Source of the DNA: Richelia sinica FACHB-800
GTDB taxonomy: Bacteria > Cyanobacteriota > Cyanobacteriia > Cyanobacteriales > Nostocaceae
DNA: 64,000 nucleotides
Assembly (NCBI RefSeq): GCF_014698825.1
Contig: NZ_JACJTT010000014.1
Span: forward strand, 46,014-110,013
Direction of reading: 5' to 3'
Positions 45,345 through 54,480 of the stretch are shown in pieces. The position numbers and the translations under genes were made by a program. Position 1 is the stretch's first letter. Each line of letters opens with the position of its first letter. The notes below the pieces were generated by a model that saw only the letters and a list, made by a program, of their open reading frames with translations, was not told the origin of the DNA and made no database searches.

Positions 45345-46574
45345 CTAATAAATAGCCGCCAAAACTTGATCTGCCGCTGTTCTCAAGGCAGTTGCAGCAC
45401 CAGCGCTCATATCACGTGGTGCACAAATACGATTTCTGATATAAGCCAGGGTAATAGCTCCTACCGCAGCAAAATTGGTATCGATGCTATCTTTACCACC
45501 AGTTAGTCCACCCAGTAAGGCTCTACCATCACCATACAGAAGATAATTAGCTAATAGCCTGAGATGAAAATCAACAGCAGCTTGCACAGTGGAAATATCA
45601 CCTTCTACAGCTAATCCTTGTACACCAGAATTTTTCAAAATATCGCCAATAGCCGCTTCTCGATTATCACTTAATCTTTCTGCTGCTTCTGCACGGTTGT
45701 AAATAGCTTCACTGTCAGCAGAATTTAAAGGTAAAGGATGACCGATAGGTTGTATGCCAAACCTACGCCTTAACAGTAAATTATTTGTAATATTGTCCGA
45801 CTTCACCCGATGATAAGCCGGACGCTGATTGAGTGCATCAAACCAAGCATTAATATGAGGAAAACGAGGATTACCTTTGATGTGATAGCCACGATATACA
45901 GGTAAATTAGCTGCCAATCGATCCAAATGGGGGCTATACATAATATCAACTAAACTGAATGTTGATAAAAAGTAGGGGCCAGGATATTTACCCAAATTTT
46001 GCTCAATTTCGTCTAATTTAGCTGTAAATTCTACTTGGAGGTTAGTTAATTCCTGCTCATCCTCTGGTGGTTGACGCAAAAACTTGTAGGCTATGTCTCG
46101 AAAACCATTGGTTTCTGCATCCTCAATCCATTGTTTAGCTACTGCTTTTTCTGCTGAATTTTCAGGTAATAAAGTTTCGCCAAATCTTTCTTCTAAAGCT
46201 AAGAGAATATCTTTAGACTCATACACTAACTGCCCCTCAATTTTGGCAGCAGGGACAAGGGTAGTTGGTACAAGGTCGGTGTACCACTTCGGCTTATTAC
46301 TTAAATCAATAAATTCAGTTTCAAAAGGGATAGCTTTTTCTTCCAGAGCAAACCAAACCCGTTCACAAAAGGGACACCAGGAATTACTATCACGATATAA
46401 CAAGACTGGTGGTTTTGTATCTGGTGGTAGTGTATGTAAACTACTGGGAATGGGAGCAGTAGAGGGAGCTTGTCCTGGTCTTTTTACCCGACGCGCTGGT
46501 GTATGTTGACGAGCAGTTTCTAGCAGTTCTTCCCAACTAAATATTGTGCTGGATAGAGGAGTTAACAGTGACAT
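45345..46574 (-). CDS. Glutathione S-transferase with long C-terminal extension
   Basis: A 409-residue protein, about twice the usual GST length. A Pro-rich lead (about 15-50) is followed by a thioredoxin-like GST domain with the CPFC motif (about 67-70) and the helical GST domain to about 265. The remaining 140 residues are helical (AEAAERLSDNREAAIGDI, then FHLRLLANYLLYGDG). They show a periodicity reminiscent of phycobiliprotein subunits, but I cannot prove this. It is second in the operon, 2 bp after the methyltransferase stop. Likely role: conjugation or reduction of a reactive compound, possibly a bilin. Confidence 0.78.
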   Translation of the reverse strand: MSLLTPLSSTIFSWEELLETARQHTPARRVKRPGQAPSTAPIPSSLHTLPPDTKPPVLLYRDSNSWCPFCERVWFALEEKAIPFETEFIDLSNKPKWYTDLVPTTLVPAAKIEGQLVYESKDILLALEERFGETLLPENSAEKAVAKQWIEDAETNGFRDIAYKFLRQPPEDEQELTNLQVEFTAKLDEIEQNLGKYPGPYFLSTFSLVDIMYSPHLDRLAANLPVYRGYHIKGNPRFPHINAWFDALNQRPAYHRVKSDNITNNLLLRRRFGIQPIGHPLPLNSADSEAIYNRAEAAERLSDNREAAIGDILKNSGVQGLAVEGDISTVQAAVDFHLRLLANYLLYGDGRALLGGLTGGKDSIDTNFAAVGAITLAYIRNRICAPRDMSAGAATALRTAADQVLAAIY

Positions 46575-46576
46575 TT

Positions 46577-47233
46577 TTACCTCGCCTTGTTTGGAACACC
46601 AGAAAACACAAATAATTGCTGCTCTTTGGGTACAGATAGGGTTTCACCTAAATAACGATGAATTCCTACACCCATATCTCCTGTAGCTGTGAGTTGAAAA
46701 TTAATTTCTTCAAATCCAAACTCACGGAAGTATTTACGCACTGTTTCTGAGTAAGCAATACCTTGAGAATGACCGCGAGTCCAAAGCACAAACGCACCTT
46801 TTTTACTGAGAAAACTGAGATTTCCTAGTAAGCGATTGAGTTCGTTTTCATCAGCTAGATTGCCAAGCACACCACAGACAATCACAATATCTGCGGGGAC
46901 TGCACCTATATAATTAGCGGCGCTAGTAGCGTCACCATTGATAAACTCAATTTGTTTGCTTAAACCTAATGATTCTATAGTTGCACGTCCGCGTTCAACT
47001 AACTGGGGATTGAGTTCTACTAATCTGGCATATACATCTTGAGCACGAGGATGATTAGCTAAAGTACCTAATAAATCTCGTCCATCACCTGCACACACAC
47101 TGACAACCTGAATCGTTCCGGCTGGAGAAGCATCTAGGCTATAAGCAATATACTCACGCACTATTTCTAGTCGTTGTTGTAATTTCGCATCAGTATTGTA
47201 GAGGTCGTGCCATTCAAACCAATCTTTGGGCAT
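46577..47233 (-). CDS. Class I SAM-dependent methyltransferase
   Basis: A 218-residue Rossmann methyltransferase. Motif I is VVSVCAGDGRDLL near 43-55, followed by an acidic residue in VELNP and DIVIVCGVLGNL. The substrate is unknown; the N-terminal WFEWHDLYN segment probably covers the active site. It is the first gene of a compact minus-strand operon with GST, DUF442 phosphatase and SDR. The ATG at 47233 is used. Confidence 0.82.
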   Translation of the reverse strand: MPKDWFEWHDLYNTDAKLQQRLEIVREYIAYSLDASPAGTIQVVSVCAGDGRDLLGTLANHPRAQDVYARLVELNPQLVERGRATIESLGLSKQIEFINGDATSAANYIGAVPADIVIVCGVLGNLADENELNRLLGNLSFLSKKGAFVLWTRGHSQGIAYSETVRKYFREFGFEEINFQLTATGDMGVGIHRYLGETLSVPKEQQLFVFSGVPNKAR

Positions 47234-47623
47234 AACAGATATTTCCGTTGATTAAAAACTTGGATTAAAACAAAGTGCGCTGACCACTCTGAATATAAAG
47301 TACAGTAAACCTATCGATGATTAGTATTTTCTATGAAGGCAGACTAGCACAGAATTTTGTCAGAAATCAAGTCTTTAAGAATACAAAAATAGACGGCAGG
47401 AAAAAACTATGAATCAAATTGAATTGATTAATACACATGTAGTAATAAGAAATAAAACATGTACAAAGCGATGAATACAGGCATTAATAGCCGCAAGCTT
47501 GTACACCTGTAATTTAATCATCATCAGCTAATGTTATATATTCGTATTCACTTAAATTAGGGCAGTGTTAATTACTAAAAGAGTTATATTGATTTATACT
47601 CAGCACTCAGCACTTTGCTATAT
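47234..47623. promoter_or_regulatory. Promoter region of the methyltransferase-GST operon
   Basis: 390 bp with no gene. The left part must hold the operon promoter. The right end has TCAGCACTCAGCACTTTG, a short array near 47600. Confidence 0.4.
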
Positions 47624-48580
47624 CTATAGCTTGCTCAGAATATTTCCACTAAGATTAACTGTGTAAGTAAGTGATTTCTGAAAATTTGTCACTGTGACAT
47701 TCCAACCGTCAAGGTTCTGCGTTGGTATGCAAGGTTCATTGGGTGCAGCTGTGGGACTGCGGAAACAATAGAATCTTGGTTCAACTTGGGAAATGCTGAG
47801 ATTGGCAATGGGTTTTTTCAAATCTGATTGGGCAGTGTTGAATACTGTGCGAGCGATCGCTGTTGGTAGCTCATCAGTGCGGTTGGGAAGCCCAGCGATC
47901 GCTTCGGTGCGAAGATAAACTTTATCATTGCTAATGCGGTATATTTGCCTTGCTTGCGACTTTCCCGCCACCGTTACCCGATAGCCCCGAATTCTTTGTT
48001 GAGCGCAGGATTCTGCTAAATTTCCTAATCCTAAACAGCTATCAGTAAAGGTTTGAGGCTCGATTTTAGTAATCAAAACAACTGATGGTAAGATTTGCAA
48101 GTGTTTGCTGGCAATACTCTTGATTTCGTTAACCACCGGAATCGGTAAACCGCGTTCAATCACAGGATTAGTACGTGCAATCAATTGTAAATCATCGGCT
48201 GTTTCACCTTGAAATACCCAGCGTTGGCGTTGGTGGGGAATGGTAATTTTCCAGCCTTGGTTAATAATCGGATCGCAAGGATAAGGGAAAGAAATATTTT
48301 CACAACCGCTTGCCCAAGTTGTCTTGGCAGATGAAATATTAGTTAATGTGGGTTGTCCAGGATAGCCCCACTCTTTCGCCAGGCGAATCGCTGCTGTGAT
48401 CATTTCTGGTGGTGGAATTTCTTCGGCAGGTTTTCCCAGAGAATTGGTGTTTTGCTGGTTCATTTGCATCATTTGCGGATTACCAACGGTAGATGGTGGG
48501 GGAATTAGCACACTAGAAAGAAGCACACATCCAACAATAGTTGATTTTATTAAGGCTTGGGGGGAAAAGTATTGCAGCAT
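47624..48580 (-). CDS. Secreted protein with three Cys-paired repeats
   Basis: A 318-residue exported protein from the ATG at 48580; an upstream TTG gives a longer and less likely version. A signal segment (about 8-28) is followed by a Gln/Asn-rich linker. The mature part contains three similar modules, each with two cysteines about 7-12 apart and then a G(W/Y)-x-V/I-T stretch: ASGCENI...PCDPI...GWKITI, TDSCLGL...SCAQQ...GYRVTV, and FYCFRSP...PCIPT...GWNVTV. Disulfides within modules are likely. The family is unknown to me, though similar proteins occur in cyanobacteria. Confidence 0.68.
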   Translation of the reverse strand: MLQYFSPQALIKSTIVGCVLLSSVLIPPPSTVGNPQMMQMNQQNTNSLGKPAEEIPPPEMITAAIRLAKEWGYPGQPTLTNISSAKTTWASGCENISFPYPCDPIINQGWKITIPHQRQRWVFQGETADDLQLIARTNPVIERGLPIPVVNEIKSIASKHLQILPSVVLITKIEPQTFTDSCLGLGNLAESCAQQRIRGYRVTVAGKSQARQIYRISNDKVYLRTEAIAGLPNRTDELPTAIARTVFNTAQSDLKKPIANLSISQVEPRFYCFRSPTAAPNEPCIPTQNLDGWNVTVTNFQKSLTYTVNLSGNILSKL

Positions 48581-48754
48581 AGAATATTGATTGAGACATA
48601 TTAGTAAATCTTGCAGTCTCAAGTTAGCCAATAAATACTCAAACTCAGGATTAAGTTACAGATTTGGAAACAAAATATAGGTTTAATCAAGATGTTGCTC
48701 ATGGATAGGAGGACTCCTATCCATGTTTCACATTCTTTTTTCAAATTGGTATAA

Positions 48755-50407
48755 CTACTCAGCCAAACCTTTTACCAAGGCCATCACATCAATGGGAATT
48801 TCTGTGACCAGACGGAAGGGAAAAACTGGTGTAGAGGCAATTTGCGCGTAATCTGGTGTCAGAAATACTGCATATTTATCAGCATCAGTTGTTAACTGTG
48901 CTGCCATAGCTAAAGTAATGGCTTTGACAAACTGACGGATATCTGCGGCTTTGTCTCCGACTACTTCTCCACCAGTGAAAGGGGTATTAGGTCTACCCTG
49001 CTGATTTGCTGTGGCTTTGGGGTCTTTGACACTCAAATGAGTGCCACCGACTATTCCTGCTAGCCATTTTTTCCCAGGAATTTTAGTAAATCCGAGAATT
49101 TGTTCTGTTAAAGCTGGGGTAGTTTTATCTGCGGAACTAGTCAAGATTAAAGTCGGGACTTGTACCTTTGTTAAACCAGTTTGACCAAAAATGAGGGAAC
49201 TAACAGGATTTAAAGCGATCGCTTGTTTAATTCTGTTATCTCGCAATTGATAATTGTTTTCTGGTAATTCCTTAGCTAAACATTGAATACCCTCACCTAA
49301 GCTGAGTTGAGCTAAGTTATTTTCACAGCGTTGTTTGAGACCTGCTAATTCAAATTCTCCCCCAGCTAAAGCTAAAGCTGTACCACCACCAAAGGAATAA
49401 CCGACAACCATGACTTTATCGGTGGCTAATTTACCTTGTAAGGGATTGTTAGGAGTTTGGTTGAGCTTTGCTAATTCATCTAAGAGAAAACTGACATCCC
49501 GTGGACGTTCTAAAAATTCTTGTGGTTTGAGTAGCCTATTTTTACCTTGGGCAGCTAAATTAGTATTGCTTTCATTACTACCAGGATGTTCTAAAGCAGC
49601 TACTACATAACCATAGGATGCTAGATGTTCAGCCAGATAGCGCAAATCAGTACGAACAGACCCTAAACCGTGGGAAAACACAATCAGAGGTTTATCTTGT
49701 GCGATCGCTTGTGACCAGTAAATATCCACTGGAATCTGGCGTTGACGTTGTTGGTCATTGAAGTTGAGTGTCTGTAGTTCAACTTTAGCTGGGCCTGTTT
49801 GAGTAGGGTCAAAAGGAACAGATATACCTGGCTTTCTAGGGTCTAGTCGGGGAGTAATGGCGAGCATAAACTGTTGAGTCCGCCAAAAACCCATATTTAA
49901 GCTTTGAGCTACGGATATAGCTCTTTGTAAATCGATTTCTAAGCGTTGGCTAGGATAAGCGGCAATAAAACTGAGTACAGACAGACCTTGAGGGGAGCTA
50001 GCACCTAATACTAATCCCGCACGAATAGCCTGAACTCCTGCCTGATCTTTTCTGACTAGAGCAGTAGAAATATCTTGTAGAATTTGGCTACCAATTTGGG
50101 TATTCAGCAATCTATTCAACGTAACAACATTCAAAGGAATTTTCGCTCTTAACCCTGCTATCAGTAAGCGGCGTTGTTGTTCAGTTAATCTTTTGGTATA
50201 AAGACTCAAACTGTCTGGTAATTCTCCTGTTTCTGCCGCTTTTTTCAGTTCTGTGAGAGAGGCAGATTCAGCAAAAGGCCCAAACCGAACCACAAATGAT
50301 TCCGCAGCCTCAACAGCATTGTTAAAACCGAAGAATTGGGCTAAGGTCATTAAACCCAAAATTCCTGCAAATATCTGTTGATTTCTCCAGTTTTTTCCTA
50401 TCAACAT
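48755..50407 (-). CDS. Secreted alpha/beta hydrolase with DUF1400 domain
   Basis: A 550-residue exported hydrolase. The signal peptide spans about 1-34. A DUF1400 domain (about 37-115, SFVVRFGPFAESASLTEL) is followed by the hydrolase domain. The nucleophile motif is GYSFGGG near 335, the oxyanion or strand motif PLIVFSHGLGSVRTDL is near 235, and a His lies in GGTHLSVKD near 455. It probably hydrolyses esters such as lipids in the periplasm. ATG at 50407. It is transcribed alone. Confidence 0.83.
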   Translation of the reverse strand: MLIGKNWRNQQIFAGILGLMTLAQFFGFNNAVEAAESFVVRFGPFAESASLTELKKAAETGELPDSLSLYTKRLTEQQRRLLIAGLRAKIPLNVVTLNRLLNTQIGSQILQDISTALVRKDQAGVQAIRAGLVLGASSPQGLSVLSFIAAYPSQRLEIDLQRAISVAQSLNMGFWRTQQFMLAITPRLDPRKPGISVPFDPTQTGPAKVELQTLNFNDQQRQRQIPVDIYWSQAIAQDKPLIVFSHGLGSVRTDLRYLAEHLASYGYVVAALEHPGSNESNTNLAAQGKNRLLKPQEFLERPRDVSFLLDELAKLNQTPNNPLQGKLATDKVMVVGYSFGGGTALALAGGEFELAGLKQRCENNLAQLSLGEGIQCLAKELPENNYQLRDNRIKQAIALNPVSSLIFGQTGLTKVQVPTLILTSSADKTTPALTEQILGFTKIPGKKWLAGIVGGTHLSVKDPKATANQQGRPNTPFTGGEVVGDKAADIRQFVKAITLAMAAQLTTDADKYAVFLTPDYAQIASTPVFPFRLVTEIPIDVMALVKGLAE

Positions 50408-50705
50408 TTCTTACCACCCTGTACCGAAATAATTGTATCACTCCTCAGTAATTATATGGATAAAATGTCATCATCATTTAATTTATGAAATTTTCTTGCG
50501 GATATTCACTATGAAGTTTGCATCTTATAAATAAGAAATTTCTTTTATTTTGCGAAGATTTACCATGATATTTGTATTTGATAAATCAGACTTTTCTATT
50601 AATAGCTATTGCCTCTATTAATAGGTTGATTTTTTTGCGTCGTATAATAGTTTTAATATTGCTTACTTGTCAACTATATTCACAGTAAAAGCCTTGCGTT
50701 TATTT

Positions 50706-51173
50706 ATGCGTCGTCCAGTGATTTATATATTAATTTTGCTACTTTCATGCTTGTTAATTGTTCTATGGTGGCCCATAGACAATGGCTCTAATTGCAGTTC
50801 CTTAGCAGTGCTGAAATCAAAAAAACCTAAATATCAGGTTCAAGCTAGCCAAGTGATAATCAAGCCGTGGTTAGGGCAACATCATGTATATGGTATCTTT
50901 ATGCTGCCTGAGCGTTATAAGGAATCTCCATTTTTTGTCTTATCTGTGAAAGATGTGGGTGAATTTTGTTACCGTCCTTTTGGCTATAGTCAAAGCTATG
51001 ATGATGTTGTCGCTAAACCAGGAACCTATCTTATCCGCTATTACATTCTCACCCGGATGGCCATGAAGAACATTTTTAAAGGTGGGTATGGTGAGTTAAA
51101 GCAACCCCAAAATTGGACACTTACGGTGCAGGAGCCAACAACGAATCAGTTGTCTTCAACAAAGTCTCAGTAG
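50706..51173 (+). CDS. Membrane-anchored hypothetical protein, 155 aa
   Basis: From the ATG at 50706, residues 5-22 form a membrane anchor (IYILILLLSCLLIVLWWP), followed by a periplasmic domain with three cysteines at most and a beta-rich pattern (QVQASQVIIKPWLGQHHVYGIFML). No family was recognised. The upstream TTG at 50667 adds 13 residues and is possible. Its 3' end overlaps the convergent M28 gene by 53 bp. Confidence 0.6.
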   Translation: MRRPVIYILILLLSCLLIVLWWPIDNGSNCSSLAVLKSKKPKYQVQASQVIIKPWLGQHHVYGIFMLPERYKESPFFVLSVKDVGEFCYRPFGYSQSYDDVVAKPGTYLIRYYILTRMAMKNIFKGGYGELKQPQNWTLTVQEPTTNQLSSTKSQ

Positions 51174-52143
51174 TATTGATGATAATTTGGGCCGAACCTT
51201 GGAAAAAATCCGGCACGATGGTTTTTGGCACATCAGTTGGTTGATGGTAATGAGGAGTACGTAAATTAGCTGTATCTGTAGCTAGGACTGCACCTACTCC
51301 TTGATACCAAAATGGTGCATGGTCACTACGCAGGGTATCTGGTGTTAATAAACCTTTGAATGGGACTGGTAGGGTGAGAACTGGGGGAAGGTAGGAATTA
51401 GTTTGCTGAAAAGCAGCAAGTAAGGGCAAATGTTCCACATCACCAACAACTGCTAAAAAGTCCCCTTGATTGCTGGGTGGGCTGACAGGTATGGTGGGAG
51501 GATATTTTTGGCAGCCTGGTTGGTAGCAAGCATAGCCGACCATATCCATAATGATTGCACCTTGGAGATGAATGAGGTGTTGATTTTGTTGTACAAAAGC
51601 CTGACTACCTAACAGGCCAGCTTCCTCTTGGTCAAAAAACGCCAGTTGTAAAGTTCTGGCTGTAGGGAGAGAGTTAAATAGCCGTGCGACCTCTAAGACC
51701 ACAGCCACACCAGTGGCATTATCATCAGCACCAGGAGAGCCAGCAACAGTATCATAATGGGCAGCAACTAAAATTGCTCCAGCCGTTTTGTCTGTTCCTG
51801 GTCGTTGGGCAAAAATATTGACACCTGTAGAATATTTTTCTAACTGGGGTCGCCAACCAAATTTTCGCAATTGGGTTGTGATATAAGTACGAGTAAGCGA
51901 TCGCTCTTTAGCTGTATATCTTTGAAAATTCAAGTTCTGAACGTGAGCAACAAGTTTTTCCCTAGATGCCAACAGGTCGTCACTGGGTTTTTCTGTTTTT
52001 GGCTGGTTTGTAGGTGATACTAAAGGCTGTTGTTGAATTGTTTCACTAACTGGTAATTTTTCTGGTGACTGAAAGATACCATTAATACCCATCACAATTA
52101 CTGCCCCCAGGATAACCAACGGCAGCCATAGCCACTTCTTCAT
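51121..52143 (-). CDS. M28-family zinc aminopeptidase
   Basis: A 340-residue exported M28 peptidase with a signal anchor at about 4-22 (MKKWLWLPLVILGAVIV). Metal-binding residues are seen in AAHYDTVAGSPGADDNATG (His and Asp), FFDQEEAGLLGS (Glu pair), DMVGYA and SDHAPFWYQG. The family removes N-terminal residues from peptides outside the cytoplasm. The ATG at 52143 is preferred to 52161 because it gives the shortest normal signal. It is convergent with the 155-aa gene. Confidence 0.9.
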   Translation of the reverse strand: MKKWLWLPLVILGAVIVMGINGIFQSPEKLPVSETIQQQPLVSPTNQPKTEKPSDDLLASREKLVAHVQNLNFQRYTAKERSLTRTYITTQLRKFGWRPQLEKYSTGVNIFAQRPGTDKTAGAILVAAHYDTVAGSPGADDNATGVAVVLEVARLFNSLPTARTLQLAFFDQEEAGLLGSQAFVQQNQHLIHLQGAIIMDMVGYACYQPGCQKYPPTIPVSPPSNQGDFLAVVGDVEHLPLLAAFQQTNSYLPPVLTLPVPFKGLLTPDTLRSDHAPFWYQGVGAVLATDTANLRTPHYHQPTDVPKTIVPDFFQGSAQIIINTTETLLKTTDSLLAPAP

Positions 52144-52353
52144 GATGATAAGTTCTTGCATTCCTGATTAACGATAGCGCAAGACCTCTTTTGACGACTG
52201 GTCTGTTGACAGGGAGACACATTCAACTTTTACAATTTAAGTCTGCCTAATGGGGATTAGGAACTGGTCAATGAGTAATAGGCACAGAGTGGGAAAATCA
52301 AGGGAGAAAAAGGTAAAAGAGGCAAGGAAGTTGACTAATCTTCTTCTGAACTT

Positions 52354-52415
52354 CTGTTCGCGCAGCGTGCCGTAGGCATACTCCTGAACTCCTGTTCGCG
52401 CAGCGTGGCGCAGCC
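52354..52415. repeat. Two tandem copies of the CGCGCAGCGTGCC repeat
   Basis: CTGTTCGCGCAGCGTGCC (52354-52371) is repeated as CTGTTCGCGCAGCGTGGC (52392-52409). This is the reverse complement of the element at 33249. Confidence 0.75.
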
Positions 52416-52457
52416 ATACTCCTGACCTTCTGCACTTCTTCAATAGGTAATTTATAT

Positions 52458-53696
52458 ATGTTGGATTTGCTACTGATTAGCATTTTGGGATTTTTAGGGA
52501 GTTTTGGTCACTGCTTTGGCATGTGTGGCCCCCTGACAGTAGCATTTTCTCTATCTCAACCAAAAACATCTACACAGCCTACCTCTAATTGGCAACACCA
52601 ATTAAAATTTCATACCCTGCTCAATTTAGGTCGAATGTTGAGTTACGCTTTGGTGGGTGCGGGTATTGGTACGGTGGGTTCCGTACTCATAGAAGGGGGA
52701 CAATTAACAGGTATTGGCAGTGATTTTCGCCGTGGGATTGCCATTATTACTGGTGTGATGCTGATTTGGTTTGGTATCGGACAAGTGATGCCAGATTTAT
52801 TTCCAAAAATTCCCCTACTCCATCCTCTCTTGCAAAAAAGCTTACATAATCGTCTAAGTGCTGGTATGGTCAAGCTTTCCTTTGACAACAAATGGTGGAC
52901 ACCAGCACTTTTAGGCATGACTTGGGGACTAATGCCCTGTGGCTTTCTTTATGCTGCCCAAATTAAAGCTGCTGCTACGGGTAATTGGTGGTATGGTGCA
53001 GCTACAATGTTAGCTTTTGGGGTGGGAACTTTACCCACGATGTTAGGTGTTGGTGTTTCCACTGCATTAATGAGTCAAGACCGACGTAGCCAATTGTTTC
53101 GTCTGGGAGGTTGGGTAACTTTGCTCATTGGTGTACTCACATTGTTGCGAACTGGCGACACCATGGTAGATTACACCGGACATGCAGCTTTATTTTGCCT
53201 GATTATGGCGTTGATAGCTCGTCCCTTGAGTGGTTTGTGGCCTGCACCTCTACGTTATCGTCGTGCTTTGGGTGTAGGTGCGTTTATTTTAGCTGTGGTA
53301 CACACAATTCACATGCTGGAACATTCCCTAGAATGGAAACTAGAGGCTGTTTGGTTTTTACCTGTGGAATTTCAAGGGGCTATGGGTGCTGGTGCTGTAG
53401 GTTTGGTATTCATGGCACCGGCAGCCATAACGAGTTTTGATTTTTGGCAAAAGTATTTAGGTCAAAGCTGGCGAAAAATTCACTTGTTAAGCTTACCAGC
53501 GTTATTGTTGACTGTTATTCATACTATATTAATTGGTTCTCACTATTTAGGTGCATTGAGATTGAATTGGGGGAACAAATTAGCAGTTGCGGCGTTGGTC
53601 ATCACCACTGTAGCTGTGTTTTTGGTGCGATCGCCCTATTTCTGGTTAAAGTTAAACAAGGAAAATCTATATGTCCCTCCCAACAAGTCGCGGTAA
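52458..53696 (+). CDS. TauE/SafE (UreH-type) protein fused to a cytochrome-like membrane domain
   Basis: A 412-residue membrane protein. The N-terminal part (about 1-225) is a TauE/SafE-like family with SFGHCFGMCGPL at 15-26 and LMPCGFLY in a later helix, a Cys pattern seen in metal-handling UreH/CcdA relatives. The C-terminal part (about 265-400) has four or five helices with paired His (VVHTIHMLEH; RKIHLL; VIHTILIGSHYLG), as in heme-binding MsrQ/ferric-reductase-like domains. It overlaps the next gene by 26 bp, so the two are coupled. A role in copper or heme delivery is inferred only. Confidence 0.75.
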   Translation: MLDLLLISILGFLGSFGHCFGMCGPLTVAFSLSQPKTSTQPTSNWQHQLKFHTLLNLGRMLSYALVGAGIGTVGSVLIEGGQLTGIGSDFRRGIAIITGVMLIWFGIGQVMPDLFPKIPLLHPLLQKSLHNRLSAGMVKLSFDNKWWTPALLGMTWGLMPCGFLYAAQIKAAATGNWWYGAATMLAFGVGTLPTMLGVGVSTALMSQDRRSQLFRLGGWVTLLIGVLTLLRTGDTMVDYTGHAALFCLIMALIARPLSGLWPAPLRYRRALGVGAFILAVVHTIHMLEHSLEWKLEAVWFLPVEFQGAMGAGAVGLVFMAPAAITSFDFWQKYLGQSWRKIHLLSLPALLLTVIHTILIGSHYLGALRLNWGNKLAVAALVITTVAVFLVRSPYFWLKLNKENLYVPPNKSR

Positions 53697-54372
53697 AACA
53701 AATATTTCTCTTGGGCTAAAAAATATACACAAAAACTCTATTTTGTCAATATTATTTTTAGTTATATCTTTAATTTCTACTTCTCCAGCTTCAGCCCATA
53801 CAGTCAAAATCGATGGAGATGTGGGTGGTACTCTACACATAGAACCTAATGATAATCCCCGCGCTGGGGAACCTGCTCAAGCTTGGTTTGCTCTGACTCG
53901 CAAAGGTGGTAAGGTACTACCCTTAGCGGAGTGTAATTGTCAGTTAGCAATTTATGCTGAACCCTACTCCCCTGGAGAACCAGCACTATTGGAACCTGCT
54001 CTCAAACCAGTGCAAGCAGAGCGTTATCAAGATATTCCAGGGGCGGAAATAGTCTTTCCCAAACCGGGGGCTTATCAACTACAACTCAAGGGTAAACCAG
54101 TTACAGGAAATGGGTTTCGACCATTTGCATTAAACTTTTCAGTCACCGTTGCCGCAGGTAAGGCTCAACCTGTATTACAGATACGGGAGCAAGGGCAAAG
54201 TCAGGCTGAAAACATTAACTTAGCTCAACCGACACTCATTGTGGCTATCATCTTCTTTTCCCTTGGTGTCTTGGTTTTTGTGATTCGGAAAGTAACAGCG
54301 CAAAGGGAACAGGGAACAGGTGACAGGGAACAGAGAACAGGTGACAGAGAACAGGGAACAGGGAACAGGTGA
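53671..54372 (+). CDS. Periplasmic membrane-anchored protein with repeat-encoded tail
   Basis: A 233-residue protein translationally coupled to the TauE/SafE fusion. A signal segment (about 22-42, ending SPASA) is followed by a beta-rich domain starting AHTVKIDGDVGGTLHIEPND, with ECNCQ as a possible metal site, and a C-terminal membrane helix (about 187-207). After the helix, the tail of about 25 residues (QREQGTGDREQR...) is encoded by GGGAACAG/GGTGACAG heptamers, and the stop TGA lies in a repeat unit. The domain is reminiscent of CopC/FixH-type copper helpers, but this is not shown. Confidence 0.75.
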   Translation: MSLPTSRGKTNISLGLKNIHKNSILSILFLVISLISTSPASAHTVKIDGDVGGTLHIEPNDNPRAGEPAQAWFALTRKGGKVLPLAECNCQLAIYAEPYSPGEPALLEPALKPVQAERYQDIPGAEIVFPKPGAYQLQLKGKPVTGNGFRPFALNFSVTVAAGKAQPVLQIREQGQSQAENINLAQPTLIVAIIFFSLGVLVFVIRKVTAQREQGTGDREQRTGDREQGTGNR

Positions 54373-54480
54373 CAGGGAACAGGGAACAGGTGACAGAGAA
54401 CAGGGAACAGGGAACAGTGTTAAAAGCTCTTAGTGCCTCAGTTTTAGTTAATGCCCTAGCTGCGTTGTCTATAGCTATAA
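54304..54480. repeat. Large heptamer array plus flanking element
   Basis: Sixteen or so GGGAACA, GGTGACA and GAGAACA units (54304-54417) start inside the preceding gene and run past its stop. They are followed by the array-flanking element (54416-54480), the relative of 43880-43952. Confidence 0.9.
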
